Source of the DNA: Agapetus fuscipes
Taxonomy: Eukaryota > Arthropoda > Insecta > Trichoptera > Glossosomatidae
Assembly: GCA_951799405.1 (NCBI GenBank)
Contig: OX637353.1
Location: 16,244,001-16,308,000, forward strand
DNA: 64,000 nt
Direction: 5' to 3'
This document shows positions 29,480-39,464 of this stretch, one piece after another. The notes beneath the pieces are model-generated. The model saw only the letters and a list, made by a program, of their open reading frames with translations. It did no database searches and was not told the DNA's origin. Every line of letters begins with the position of its first letter. Within the stretch, counting starts at the first letter, position 1. Both the position numbers and the translations under genes were made by a program.

Positions 29480-30350
29480 TGCGGGTGACAAGCTAGAACG
29501 GCACAGTGACAAAACGATCCATGATATAAGGACACAAGACAGAACATCACTATGACAAAACGTCATCAACACTTATTTTGCTTCCACACGCCAAAAACGC
29601 AAACACGCAAAGAACTTTTATGTTTAGCTAAGTTGTTTTTTTATTTATCTAATATAATCGTAATCGGGAGCGTTATTTTTTTCATAAGCTTTACCAAGTA
29701 ATATATGCGTGAGTTCTGTTTTCTCATGTTTCTGATGTCCCGGTTTTTTGTCATGCCGTTTTTGGTGTTTTCTGTTTTGTCATGTGATGTTTTTTCATGG
29801 GCCGTTTATGGCTCCGAATACATTTCAGAATAAATAATTTCTCCCTTTGAAATAACTCATTTGAAATTGACTGAAGCGCTAACGATGGCTCCAATCGAAC
29901 TTAAAATTTTAATTTGAAATCTTGCTCCTTGACCGATAGGTTGGTACGAGGCTGACCACCCGTGCTGTAAAAATCGGTTCACTTTTGCCAATGCCACCCC
30001 GGTTCAGGGAACGGCGGCAGGAGTTGCAAGGTTTATGTCCATGTGAGGTTTTCTTTATTTGTATGCACACATGCAGAATGTGTAGGCGCGAACCTACATG
30101 TGCCTGTCTGTGAGCATGCATTTCATATGAGCCTTAAATGCTTACATATCCTTGCAGCTTAGATTATAGATTATAGATAGATATCAAGCTTGTATGCGTT
30201 TCTTACCATATATTGCCTACCTATTAGGCGCATGTGACCCTGTGGAACGAACGCCCCTGGTTTATGGTATGTTCTGTTTTACGTATGTGATGTTTTATTA
30301 TTGTGATGTTCTGTCATGAGTCGTTTTGTCACTGCGTCGTTCTATATGGA
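29480..30350. mobile_element. Sub-repeat fold-back element (FB1), interrupted
   Basis: Left arm AGAACGGCACAGTGACAAAA then GACAGAACATCAC. The right arm (29700-29800 and 30270-30345) has TTTTGTCATGTGATG and TTTGTCACTGCGTCGTTC. A SINE-A at 29926-30181 lies within. Confidence 0.5.
29926..30181 (+). mobile_element. SINE-A copy, young subfamily
   Basis: From CCTTGACCGATAGGTTGG to the ATTATAGATTATAGAT tail. It is almost identical over its full length to 61672-61922, including diagnostic changes CGTGCTGTAAAAATCGG and GAACGGCGGCAGG. The two define a recent subfamily. Confidence 0.9.
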
Positions 30351-30354
30351 AAAC

Positions 30355-30505
30355 AGGGTGCGCGCGCAGGTGGCCACGTGGTCCCCCCTCCCCTCATTGC
30401 GCCCCCCTAAGCCTCCCTGACGCGTCCCGACCTACCGCAGTCGCGGCGCGGCCTTCACCGGGGGAGGGTGGTGCTCTAGAATCCTCCCCCACGCGCATAA
30501 AGGGG
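30355..30505. other. CpG-dense GC-rich island, about 150 bp
   Basis: It stands out from the AT-rich surroundings, with clusters such as GCGCGCGCAGG, GACGCGTCCCGACC and TCGCGGCGCGG and C-runs. The plus frame is Arg/Pro-rich without a recognised domain. It could be a short unmethylated regulatory island, a captured gene fragment or a first exon. I cannot decide. Confidence 0.5.
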
Positions 30506-30664
30506 TGAAATGTGACGCCGTTCAAGGTCATGGCATTGCCTGCGCAAAAATATGAGTCAGACAATCCAATGAAGTGTTCTTTATTGCGGGCAATAAAATA
30601 AACGCTTCCATTGTTTTATTGAGTAAGCGTAGTTTTTGTATGAGTCGCAAAAGTCGATGATGGC

Positions 30665-30931
30665 TACACTACTAAGCTACACATATAGTGTAACATCTTG
30701 CCAGCATGTGGCGATTGGAAGCTAGTTATTTACTCTTGAAGTGGGGTTTCCCAGCTCTCTAGGGGTGGTATTATTTTTTTGTGGATGCCGAGTAGCCCTT
30801 CCCGGTATTTTATTTAGGGTTTGAAATAAACACCGAAACGGGAAATCATTTCTGACACCCTCGGTGAGATTAGAACCCTAACTATCTGCATGTAATGCAA
30901 GCATCCTACCAACTGAGCTATCGATCGGACA
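30665..30931 (-). mobile_element. SINE-B copy, reverse
   Basis: Tail CTAAGCTACACATATAGTG, body ACCGAAACGGGAAATCATTT, head CCAACTGAGCTATCGATCGG. The A box is intact and the B box changed (GAGATTAGAACCCTA). Part of the body is deleted. Confidence 0.85.
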
Positions 30932-30934
30932 AGA

Positions 30935-31339
30935 TGATGTGATGGATTGGCAGTCTAACGCTAGAATTAGTTGATGTCAGCTGTTTGAGACCAACACAAT
31001 AATGCCTTCCAGAATTATGTATTTGGATCTGTTAAGGCGACAACTATGTGGTCGATAAACTTACCTTTCATACAGTTTTCGAGATCAGGGTTGAGAGTCT
31101 ATTCCATAATTTAATTTGCATAACCTTAAAATTTTGTGTTATATTTTATAGTTTTTGTATGAGGATGCTTACAGCGCCTACACTATGTACATACATAATA
31201 TTCTTACGAATTTGGAGTACCTAGGTGCGCCTGTGCATGCATACAAAGTGGGAAGAAAATCTGGGAGTCGTCCATGATGGTGGTAGTGCATAGAACGGCG
31301 TTTTGGTGTGAGCGAGAAATCTAAGAATGACCTGGAATA
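30935..31339. other. Spacer
   Basis: No recognised repeat or coding region. Confidence 0.4.
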
Positions 31340-31532
31340 TGCAAGAAAGATCTTTTTTACCTATATATAGAGACTGTAACGGTGCAGAGGGGAATAAGTC
31401 GCTTATGCAGTGAAGACCAATAAGCAGAGATTATCAACTGTTGTAAATTGTGAACCAAGCCGTGTAAAATAAATTCTGATACAACAAATAATTGCAGTTA
31501 AATTAAAAGACAAGACCAGTAAAATCATAACA
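31340..31532 (+). mobile_element. Solo-LTR-like sequence
   Basis: TATATATAGAGACTG box, AAATTGTGAACCAA, AAAATAAATTCTG, and the end ATCATAACA before ATATGG. It shares landmarks and the terminal AACA with 1621-1784. The left end is not resolved. Confidence 0.5.
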
Positions 31533-31740
31533 ATATGGATATCATAGTCAATTATATACTTTAATCGATCAGTAAATTTCAAATACGTTTTTCTTCAAGA
31601 TGACATTAAATTAATTCAGAGTCTTGAGAAAAACAGTCAATTATATCCGTAATAGACTTTGCAGGAAAATAACTGGGCAGTTGCAGTTGTCACTCAAATG
31701 GTGAATGATGACACAGCGTTGTGTTGATGATTGACGGGTC

Positions 31741-31995
31741 GTGTGTTATATACAAGACGTTACTGATGAAGCCATGTTCTTCAGAAGCCAGGGTTTCCAT
31801 GACGCTGCAGCAGAACAGGGAGCACCATCAGCCTGGATGGAGGAACTAAGGGAGAACTGGATGAGGCGACAGATGAACTCTGGTAGCATCTATCAATGTA
31901 GATACAAGGGCTATACGATAGATGGCTTGCTGGAGTGGTTTATCATAGCAAGTGCATGTGCCACAGAACGAACTAGGTATACAATCAAGAAATGA
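31741..31995 (+). CDS. Unrecognised 84-codon frame
   Basis: MCYIQDVTDEAMFFRSQGFH at the start, then PSAWMEELRENWMRRQM and YKGYTIDGLLEWF. Composition is protein-like and base composition is more balanced than the flanks. It has no membrane segment and no motif I can name. It lies between an LTR-like element and a SINE-C and may be a retroelement remnant or an orphan exon. No splice signals are obvious at its ends. Confidence 0.3.
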   Translation: MCYIQDVTDEAMFFRSQGFHDAAAEQGAPSAWMEELRENWMRRQMNSGSIYQCRYKGYTIDGLLEWFIIASACATERTRYTIKK

Positions 31996-32002
31996 AACAA
32001 AT

Positions 32003-32208
32003 AGACCGGTCGTAGTCTAGTGATTAACACTTCGAATTCGTGATTGGAAGGTAGTAGATTAGAAGTAGAGTAGAGTAGAAAGAGTTTTAGGCTTGCTGAT
32101 GATGCTGGAGTAAAGCTGGAAGGTTGTGGGTTCGAATCCCGATAGAGCATGAAAAACTATTTCACTTTTCAAATTTGCTCGTTGTTGGGTTGAAAAATTC
32201 ATAAACCA
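32003..32208 (+). mobile_element. SINE-C copy with internal insertion
   Basis: Head GACCGGTCGTAGTCTAGTG. After TGGAAGGTAG a 60 bp insertion occurs, then TGGAAGGTTGTGGGTTCGAA resumes, so TGGAAGGT is duplicated around the insertion. Confidence 0.75.
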
Positions 32209-32214
32209 TAAGTG

Positions 32215-32637
32215 TAAACCGCAAAACAAACAGCTGTGAAAAACTCGTTGACGTTTGCCTGGGAAATTATTGTAAAAATATCTCACTGATAGTGATGCAT
32301 TACGGCATCAGTGATTTGGCACGCTAAACGGGACTGATCTACGTATTTCTTAAATATTGATCGACGACTATTAGACACGACTCCGCGGAGCATTCTTCAT
32401 TGTCCGTGAGATGAATTAGTCAGCCGTTAATGCCGCTCTAATCCGCAGAACAGCAGGTCGTGCATCAAGCCTCGCATTATGGTCAGCTGGTTGCCGCAGC
32501 GCTTGTGAACCGGAGTGGCAGGGTTTCATGGTTCAAGGACTTGGTTCTGAATGCTGCTTTTAAATTTAATTCATTTAGAATCGCTGTCGAGCTTTCTCTT
32601 AATCTAATCAGCCGTGCGATACAATCATCCATCAATT
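32215..32637. other. Spacer without recognised family
   Basis: Apparently single-copy within the window. The balanced-composition stretch at 32440-32540 has open frames on both strands but no motif. Confidence 0.4.
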
Positions 32638-32850
32638 CTTCTTCTTCTTCTTGTGCCACTTCTAACGAAGATCGGCGATCATCATAGCTATTTTGAATTT
32701 TGATGTTGCGGCTCGAAACAGGGACTTGGTGCTTCTGCCGAACCACTGTCGCAGGTTCTTCAGCCACGATGTCCTTCGGCGTCCCTGAGATCTTCTCCCC
32801 TCAAACTTACCCTGAATGATAAGATGAAGGAGACGGTACTTCTCATTTCT
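32638..32850 (-). pseudogene. L-E LINE C-terminus with (GAA)n tail
   Basis: Minus-strand frame MRNEKYRLLHLIIQGKFEGR then RRRTSWLKNLRQWFG, ending FKIAMMIADLR just before a (GAA)n tail (TTCTTCTTCTTCTTC on plus). The order R..YRLLQLI..GKIEG.R..GR...SWL.NLR.W is known from C-termini of insect non-LTR polyproteins. A 52 bp copy of the very 3' end is at 47843-47894. Confidence 0.78.
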
Positions 32851-32867
32851 CATAATGTGATGATTCC

Positions 32868-33192
32868 AGTCGATAGCTCAGTTGGTAGAGTGCTTGCATT
32901 CTACCCCGTGAGCTCGGGTTCGAATCCCACCGAGGAGGGTGTCAGAAATGATTTCCTCTTTCGGTGTTTATTTCAAACCCCATAATAAAAATACCGGCAA
33001 GGTTTACTCAGCCTTCACAAGAAATGAGTACCCGCCCCCTCGGGAGCTTGGAAACCCCCACTTCAACTGAAGTGTTTGGCGTAAGGCCGGCCCCCTTGCC
33101 TGTAAAAATAAATAGGTTCAACTCGCCACATGCGACCTCTTCGGGGATAACACGGCAAGAAGTTACACTATATGTGTAGCTTAGTTGCGTTT
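32868..33192 (+). mobile_element. SINE-B copy, full length
   Basis: GTCGATAGCTCAGTTGGTAG head, B box GGTTCGAATCCCACC, complete body, end TAGCTTAGTTGCG then a T-run of 12. The T-run may be its 3' tail or a polymerase III terminator. Confidence 0.92.
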
Positions 33193-33722
33193 TTTTTTTT
33201 TTGCGTATGTCATCCATCAATATAAAAGACATAGACGGCGTACGCCTGTTCCTTCCCATAGTAACAAACGTGCCATGAACACACAGTAGGCCTTCCGCCA
33301 CTTGAGAAAATGTACAGCTTTGAATGAGTGTCCAACAGGACGGGTATGAAGAGGGTTTGAGCATCAAACGTCAAAAAGAGACCTAACCATGACGGTTGCC
33401 TGGAAACTGATTGTAGCAAAACCTCGTTTGTATGAAGATACTAGAGCGCACTCTTTTTGTGGCTCATAAACGGCGCTCTCACAGAAAACTGAACTTTCTA
33501 AGAAAATAAAAATGAGAGGTTTTAAGAAGTTGCAAGACAAGTTATGATAATTAACATAAGTGCGTTGATATTCAGATTTAGATGCACGTATTTTCCCGTT
33601 TCGATTAAAAATGCATACAAGCTAATAACAGATAGTGATGTTTACACTGTTACAAAACATAATAAATGATGAATAACTGATAACATAGTTATAGTGCTCC
33701 GAGTATAAAATATTGTGTAAAT
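33193..33722. other. Spacer
   Basis: 33220-33420 has open frames on the minus strand but no motif. The remainder is AT-rich. Confidence 0.4.
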
Positions 33723-33723
33723 T

Positions 33724-33824
33724 TCACCTCGATTGCGTAAATAAAAAATGTATTGAATAAACGACGGAGCTACTAGAGAGCGATTTAGTTTTCATGTTTT
33801 TCTCGATTTAAGCAATCGAGGTGA
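33724..33824. mobile_element. About 100 bp MITE, first of two copies
   Basis: Ends CACCTCGATTGCGTAAAT and inverse AAGCAATCGAGGTGAG. The second copy is at 38975-39084. The shared interior is TGAATAAACGACGGAGC and GAGAGCGATTTAGTTTT. Confidence 0.8.
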
Positions 33825-33859
33825 GTTCTATGAAATATTTAGGAATATGGAATATTATT

Positions 33860-34290
33860 ACTAGGTTATGACTCTGGAGGAAATATGTAACAAGTATGTA
33901 AGGACAGAAAGAAATGGCAGTTGATCTGTTATGTTGGCGGCTAGGGTTTTTTAAATTGGAATTTGTTTTCTGTTTAGTTTTTGATGTCCACACGTATTAT
34001 TATTTATTGATTTTTAAAATTTAATTTGTCATGTAGGTATGTTCCTTGACTAATAGGTTGGTATGCGGCTGACCACCCATGCTGTAAAAATTGTTCACTT
34101 TGTCAATGTCAACCCTGTTTCAGGGAAGGACGGCAAGAGTTGCAGAGTGTATGTCCATTTGAGATTTGGGTTTTTATGTTGTAGGTTCACATGCGGCATG
34201 TGCAAGCGTGAACTTGTACGTGTCTGCCTGTGAAAATGTATATAATGTGAATCTTTAATGTTACATACATTTGCAACTTAGATTAGATTA
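33860..34290 (+). mobile_element. L-T LINE 3' end with SINE-A tail
   Basis: VMTLEEICNKYVRTERNGS-type codons near 33865-33925 (one frame change), the L-T spacer, then SINE-A from CCTTGACTAATAGGTTGG to the TTAGATTAGATTAG tail. The spacer matches 14345-14450. Confidence 0.8.
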
Positions 34291-34789
34291 GGGGCTCAGG
34301 ACCCGGTGAGCTGTAGGTGAGAGAGACGTGTCCTGTCGCGCACAAATGATGTCAGGCAATACTCAATACTTCAATGTGCGTAACATTAATTATCACAAGT
34401 TATATTGCAGATAACGCCAGGAGATAAAGGCCGACGTCCTGATTGGTCCTCAACGAATGGTGTCATGCACTAACTACTTCTGTATCAATGACGTCACAGC
34501 ACTTAGGTATGGCTCATGTTTATGTTTTCACATAAAGTTAATAACTTATAACATAAGTTCATCGTTTGTTATTCTAGACTCTTCCACTCGACTGTGACGA
34601 GAGAATGCAGTAAACAAGGTAATTCTTTGTATGGAAAGCCTCTGAAGACGGAAGGATCGAGTCCGATAGCGCTTGGGCAATCAAACTCAAATAGACTGAA
34701 AATAAAACTACGTGTTTCATAAAAAAAATATATATATATATATTAATCTATTCATTCATCCTATCTATTCTATTCTTTAATGTATATGT

Positions 34790-35120
34790 AGGTTGTTATG
34801 AGACTGACCACCCATACTGTAAAAAATAGTTCACTTTGCTAATGTCACCCCTGTTTCAGGGAAGGTCGGAAAAAGTGGCAAGGTTTATGTTCATTTGAGG
34901 TTTGGTTTTAGTTTGTAAGTCCACATTCAGCATTTGTAAGCGCGAACTTACGCGTGTCTGTTTGTGGACATGCATTTGATATGAGCTTTAAATGAACTAA
35001 TATATATTTGCAACTTAGATTATAGATCTATGCATGTTGTAAATGCGAACGTATACGTGTCTGCATTTAATATGAATGGTAAATGTAATATATCGGTGCA
35101 AACTTAGTATAAGATTTAGT
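34790..35120 (+). mobile_element. SINE-A copy plus second 3' half
   Basis: 34790-35026 is a nearly full copy with its own tail (TTGCAACTTAGATTATAG). 35030-35120 is another 3' half that begins at the central palindrome (TGCATGTTGTAAATGCG) and ends AACTTAGTATAAG. Confidence 0.8.
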
Positions 35121-35381
35121 TTTAGATTTCAACTGCTGAAGTTAGGGCGTATGAAAGGATTTTGTATGATACATGCACGTTTAAATTAAAATATCTATGA
35201 CAGCTGTGCACACCTTGTGGGAAGTATGATTTTCTGTATATTAGAGGTGAACTAGTTACGCCGCGCCGTGTCTTGTTATTCGGAGTTTTCTTGTAAACAG
35301 CCGCATGTGGATCACCTGATCAAATATATGCCAGACGTGTGACGTCAGAGGTGTATACTCAACGGTTCTTTTCATAATCTA

Positions 35382-35788
35382 ATCTAAGTTGCATATATAT
35401 GTAACATTAAAGATTCACATTATATCGACTGCTCCAAGGAAGACAGCACTAAGCCAAAAAAGATAGTTTTGCAGGAAAGCCAATTGAATGTTATTTATTC
35501 CATGGAGAATAATGCCTAAATTATTTTTTACATTTTATTTATTATAACAAATTAAAAGAGATAGAGACACGGCTGTCATCTTGGAATGAAGATAATGATT
35601 TGTTACCTTCAGAAATGGAAATAAGTTACAAACCTAAATTTCGGAGTTACTTCCTTCTCCATTGGAGCAGTCGATATGCATTTTCACAAGCAGACACGCA
35701 TAATGCCGCATGTGGACTTACAATATAAAACCCGAATCTCAAATGAACATACACTCTGCAACTCTTGCCGTCGTTCCTTGAAACAGGG
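35382..35788 (-). mobile_element. SINE-A split by a MITE, head truncated
   Basis: The tail part at 35382-35425 and the rest from 35674 join at ATATGCATTTTCACAAGC once the 35426-35673 MITE is removed. It stops at GAAACAGGGGT, where the next SINE-A begins. Confidence 0.78.
35426..35673. mobile_element. 248 bp MITE with ATAT duplication
   Basis: Ends CGACTGCTCCAAGGAAG and inverse CTCCATTGGAGCAGTCG, flanked by ATAT at 35422-35425 and 35674-35677. The same 4 bp duplication and a leading CGA occur in the MITE at 27790, which has a different interior. A fragment of its right end is near 51825-51870. Confidence 0.82.
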
Positions 35789-35789
35789 G

Positions 35790-36160
35790 TCTAATCTAAT
35801 CTAAGTTGCAAAATACAAGTAACATTAGAGATTCACATTATATGCATTTTCACAAAACAGACATGTTTAAGTTCGCGCTTAAACATGCCGCATGTAGTCC
35901 TACAATATAAAAATCCGAATCTCAAATGAACATACACCCTGCAAACCGTAGCTGCCAACATCACAGATTAACCGCCATTTCTTTCTGTCCTTACACACTT
36001 CTTTCATTTCTTTCAGAGTCATAACCTTCTTCATACAGACTCTCCTTTTATTATGACTTTGGATATTCCATTCATTCGCAATTGGGTGACATTGGCAAAG
36101 TGAACCATCTTTTCAAAGTATGGGTGGTCAGCCTCATACCAACCTATAAGTCAAGGAAAT
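35790..36160 (-). mobile_element. SINE-A interrupted by a piece of its partner LINE
   Basis: Removal of 35947-36085 restores a full-length reverse SINE-A (CACCCTGCAA joins GGGTGACATTGG). The insert is the C-terminal coding piece of L-T on the same strand, without its usual spacer or tail. Confidence 0.75.
35947..36085 (-). pseudogene. L-T LINE C-terminal codons, intact frame
   Basis: The minus strand reads NEWNIQSHNKRRVCMKKVMT then LKEMKEVCKDRKKWRLICD without stops. It is the best-preserved L-T coding end here. It shows that L-T and L-G (VKEWNIQSEFNRRQCMKN...) are related LINEs that differ in their 3' ends. Confidence 0.8.
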
Positions 36161-36391
36161 GATAGTGGCATTCATATTATGTGTTATAAATTACCAATAC
36201 AAAGCGATAACATAATTTTATGTAAAGTTAGTTGAGAAAAACATTTACAACTCGTAATAATTGTCCATTTTCTCAGTTGTTATTCGTAATCAAGACCACA
36301 ATAAAATAATCGATTAATTGTGAATGCAGCTTTAATGAGGGTGTTTACATCGTTACTGATAATTGTTATTTTATTATTTTTCACATTATCT

Positions 36392-36634
36392 TAGGTTGGT
36401 ATAAGGCTGACCACCCATACTGTAAAAAATGGTTCACTTTGCCAATGTCACCCCTGTTTCAGGGAAGGTCGGCAAAAGTTGTGGGGCTTATGTTCATTTG
36501 AGGTTTGGATTTTATTTGTAAGTACACATTCAGCATTTGTAAGCGCGAACTACACTTGTTGGTTTGTGGGCATACATCGGAGAGCTTTAAATGAATATAT
36601 CCTTGCAACTTAGATTATAGATTATATTATAGAT
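36392..36634 (+). mobile_element. SINE-A copy
   Basis: Starts TTAGGTTGGTATAAGGC and ends TTGCAACTTAGATTATAG with a heptamer tail extended to ATTATATTATAG. Confidence 0.88.
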
Positions 36635-36717
36635 CTTTAATTATAATAATCCTTCTAATCGATCAACACTTCTTCCTAGTATATATCGCCACCTTAAAGA
36701 TTGAACTGAATGAGTGA

Positions 36718-37300
36718 TGATGATGATGATGGATGATTTCTTTCCTGTGGCAACTTTTAATGGTCCAGGACCATCTCAAGGGCGCCATGGCTTCTGGAGA
36801 AAAGCAGTGTCTTCAGTCCCTTTCTGAAGGTGGTAGGCTGGTTCGCGCGAACACCGACGGGCAAATTGTTCCAGACAACCGGCCCGGCCGCGTCTTTCCT
36901 TTCTACCCCCCGTTTCGACAGACGACACACACTAAAAATGTTTTTTACACTTTATGGCCTTTGTAAAGAAGTGACATTAATGGAAAAAATCACACGTGTT
37001 AATTGATTTTTTATCTAAATTTTAAAGTTAAAATATTTTATAAAACTTAAAAAATGACGCTACAAAAAAATATTTTAAAAAACACGTTTTTGTTCACATT
37101 TTTTTCTTATAATTTTGTTGTTTTCAGCGTGAATTGTCGCCGAACCCACAGTAAGAAGGGAAACACGCGGCCCGGCCACCGCAAAGCTCCTGTCTGCGAA
37201 ATTTGATGTGTTCGCTCTTTTGGGCACTATGACCTTGTTGACAGCAGTGAGGGCAGAGCGTAGTGGTCGTTTTGAAGGCTTATCACTGAATCACTGATTC
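36718..37300 (-). pseudogene. L-F LINE C-terminus split by a MITE
   Basis: Tail (GAT)n at 36718, then the reverse L-F coding end (GGTCCAGGACCATC, CTTCAGTCCCTTTC, GTTCGCGCGAACACCG). It is interrupted at 36890-37168 and resumes CCACCGCAAAGCTCCTGTCT. It is parallel to 49158-49440. Confidence 0.78.
36890..37168. mobile_element. 279 bp MITE with 9 bp target duplication
   Basis: GGCCCGGCC occurs at 36881-36889 and again at 37169-37177, but once at the matching place in the 49.3 kb L-F copy. Ends GCGTCTTTCCTTTCTAC and inverse GAAGGGAAACACGC are imperfect terminal repeats. A 9 bp duplication suggests a Mutator-like mobiliser. The interior has TTACACTTTATGGCCTTTGT, the core shared with F1, F2 and F4. 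Confidence 0.85.
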
Positions 37301-37515
37301 TAGAAATCGTGTATAAAACATTATATTGGGTGTAACTTCTCGTGGTAAATGAACTAAATCTAAGGCAGTGCTCATTAAATACTTCTAAACTACAGAATTT
37401 TCATAATGCTTTAGATTTTTCTTTCGTAGAAAAAAGGAAAAATGGTGCATTTATCTGAAAAAAAACATGTTAGCTTAATATGCCAATTATTCAGTTTTAC
37501 CATCGATGTATCATT
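37275..37515 (+). repeat. Repeat T interior copy
   Basis: TTCTAGAAATCGTGTATAAA, GTGTAACTTCTCGTGG, GAAAAATGGTGCATTTATCT, then ATGCCAATTATTCAG. Its start overlaps the end of the L-F copy and its right side adjoins MITE M. Confidence 0.68.
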
Positions 37516-37539
37516 TGGCCGCCTCTTCGCTAACATCTT

Positions 37540-38117
37540 GGGGTGGAAGTCTCGATGACAATAGGTAGATCTTACCGCAATCTTCTTCTTCTTCTGTTTC
37601 AATCCTAGGATTGGTTTGCAGCAATATCTTTTATTCTTGTTCTCCATTCCTCCCTGTCTTGTGCGGCTCTTTTTAGGTCTGCATATGTTGAGCAGCGCAC
37701 GTCCACCAGCAGGTCCTCCAGGTACTGTTGGCGTGGGCGTCCCCTAGAGTTAGTCCCCTCGGTCATCCCCTCCATTATGGCATGCAAGAGACCTTCTTGT
37801 CGTATTACATGGCCGATCCATCTTGCACGCCTTTCGGACAAAGTCCTGAGCAGGTGCCTTCCTCCTTGGATTCTCTGGAGAACCTCCTCATTTGTGGTGT
37901 GGTCTCTCCAGGAAATTCCTAGAAGCCTTCTATACGACCACATCTCGAAAGCTTCTAGTCGCCGCAATAGGACGGTATAAAACATGGCGGTGCCTGCACA
38001 GCTGATCGTTGTTCCAGATAAGATGGATCAGCTGTTTATACGCCGCCACGTTTTCTTCTGTCCTAGCTTCAAAAAGGTACGGTAAGGTCTATCGACGATC
38101 GTCGAGACTTCCACCTC
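37540..38117 (+). mobile_element. MITE M copy with nested LINE
   Basis: Left end GGGGTGGAAGTCTCGATG to TCTTACCGCAAT, and the rest from 37962 (CCGCAATAGGACGG) to GAGACTTCCACC. Without the insert it is a normal M element of about 200 bp. Confidence 0.85.
37582..37961 (-). pseudogene. 5'-truncated non-LTR LINE inserted in MITE M
   Basis: A 380 bp insert flanked by the 7 bp duplication CCGCAAT (37575-37581 and 37962-37968). The minus frame starts inside the MITE and continues RLEAFEMWSYRRLLGISWRD, HTTNEEVLQRI, RRARWIGHVIRQEGLL, RGRPRQQYLEDLL and DREEWRTRI, with a stop 30 bases before the (GAA)n tail. These motifs follow the RT domain in insect non-LTR polyproteins. The frame is unbroken, so insertion is recent. 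The long open frame is a fusion with MITE sequence at its start. Confidence 0.9.
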
Positions 38118-38365
38118 TGGTTTAACTCCAAAACTACGCTAGTCTGTATAAACATATAAGTGCCGTTCCTAATAACAAGGATACCATACGTTTTTATATT
38201 ATTAGAATTATCTAAGCGGTGACATAAACGTATGTAGGCGGCACCTGGATGACGTCACGAGAGTAGACTTCACTGTTTACGCCATAAATCACATTTTATA
38301 CCGAGTCTAACTTGCGAGAAGGTGAACTAGTGAAAACCAACGTCCAAGGCCAAACAATGCAGGAG
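38118..38365. other. Spacer
   Basis: Nothing recognised. A short ATGACGTCACG site occurs near 38252. Confidence 0.4.
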
Positions 38366-38367
38366 TA

Positions 38368-38675
38368 CGCTTCTAAGCTACACATATAGTGTAACACTTT
38401 GCCGCGTTTTTGCCGAAGGTGTTGCATGTTGCGAGTGGAACTTATTTATTTTTACAGGTAAGGGGGCCGACCAAACGCCAAGCACTTAGTTTCTTAACTA
38501 CCGAAAGGGCTGGTACTCATTTCTAGTGAAGGCTGATTAAAACATGCCTGTATTTTGCTTTGAGTTTGAAATACACACCGAAACGGGAATTCATTTCTGA
38601 CACTCTCGGTGGGATTCGAACGCGAGCTCTCGGCATGCAATGCAAGCACTCTGCCAACTGAGCTATCGGCCGGAA
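38368..38675 (-). mobile_element. SINE-B copy, reverse
   Basis: Tail CTAAGCTACACATATAGTG, body diverged (CAAACGCCAAGCACTTAG), B box GGGATTCGAACGCGAG and A box CTGCCAACTGAGCTATC near intact. It is followed by an AT-rich A-tail-like region that may belong to the neighbouring LINE end. Confidence 0.88.
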
Positions 38676-38974
38676 TAAATTTATTTGTTTATTAATTTAT
38701 ATATATAAACGGCTTTATAGCCTTTTACACAGTATTAGATACAAAAAATAGCAAATTATAGAATAGAGTTACACATATAATAAACAAATAAGACGCAAAA
38801 GCAGAAACTGCGAGGACATAATATTTAAGCTGAATTTTATTTTAGTGTATTTTGATTGTGAAACGTTGTTTACGATGTTCATATGTTTGTCAGCATCTCT
38901 CTCAATGACAGAACCATGAAATGCTGATTTCTCGACTCATTTACGACCAGCACCCAGAGTATAACACTAGCGTG
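38676..38974 (-). other. LINE 3'-UTR-like A-rich stretch
   Basis: AAATTTATTTGTTTATTAAT then AAACGGCTTTATAGCCTTTT resembles TTTATTTATTTACGGCGTAA and GCCTTTAACA at 26680, suggesting the 3' end of the same LINE class. No coding part was seen. Confidence 0.4.
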
Positions 38975-39084
38975 AGTCTCACCTCGATTGCGTAAATCAA
39001 AAACGTATTGAATACACGACGGCACTCCCTAGAGAGTGATTTAGTTTTGATGCATTTTTTTATTTACGCAATCGAGGTGAGTGT
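38975..39084. mobile_element. About 110 bp MITE, second copy
   Basis: Ends GTCTCACCTCGATTGCGTAA and TTACGCAATCGAGGTGAG, better preserved than the copy at 33724. Confidence 0.82.
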
Positions 39085-39464
39085 ACGCGATGTTGTATAC
39101 TGTTGCAGTGCGCACTTCCGCAAACAGTCCATGTTTTATTGCTTGCTACTTCATGCCCCTCAGTGTGACTAATGTAAACATGTCCGCACACAGAGGCTGC
39201 TACAGCTATTGCGACTAATGCGTGCGGTGCTGATGCCAAAGAAAAACAGAGGCAATGAGAGCAACGTTTGTCCGCCGTATTAATCAAGTTTGCAGGACTT
39301 CAACTGATCAAATATGAACGTATGCAATATATTTAACCAAGATTTCACAGCTTTATAAACAGCTGTTTGTCAAACAACCATATTCGGAATAACGGTTTTG
39401 TATAATTTGATAATCTTTTTACTAAGAAATCGTAACAGTAACTCTGTCATCACCTTTTTCATGC
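39085..39464. other. Spacer
   Basis: No recognised feature. Short frames on the minus strand have no motif. Confidence 0.4.
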
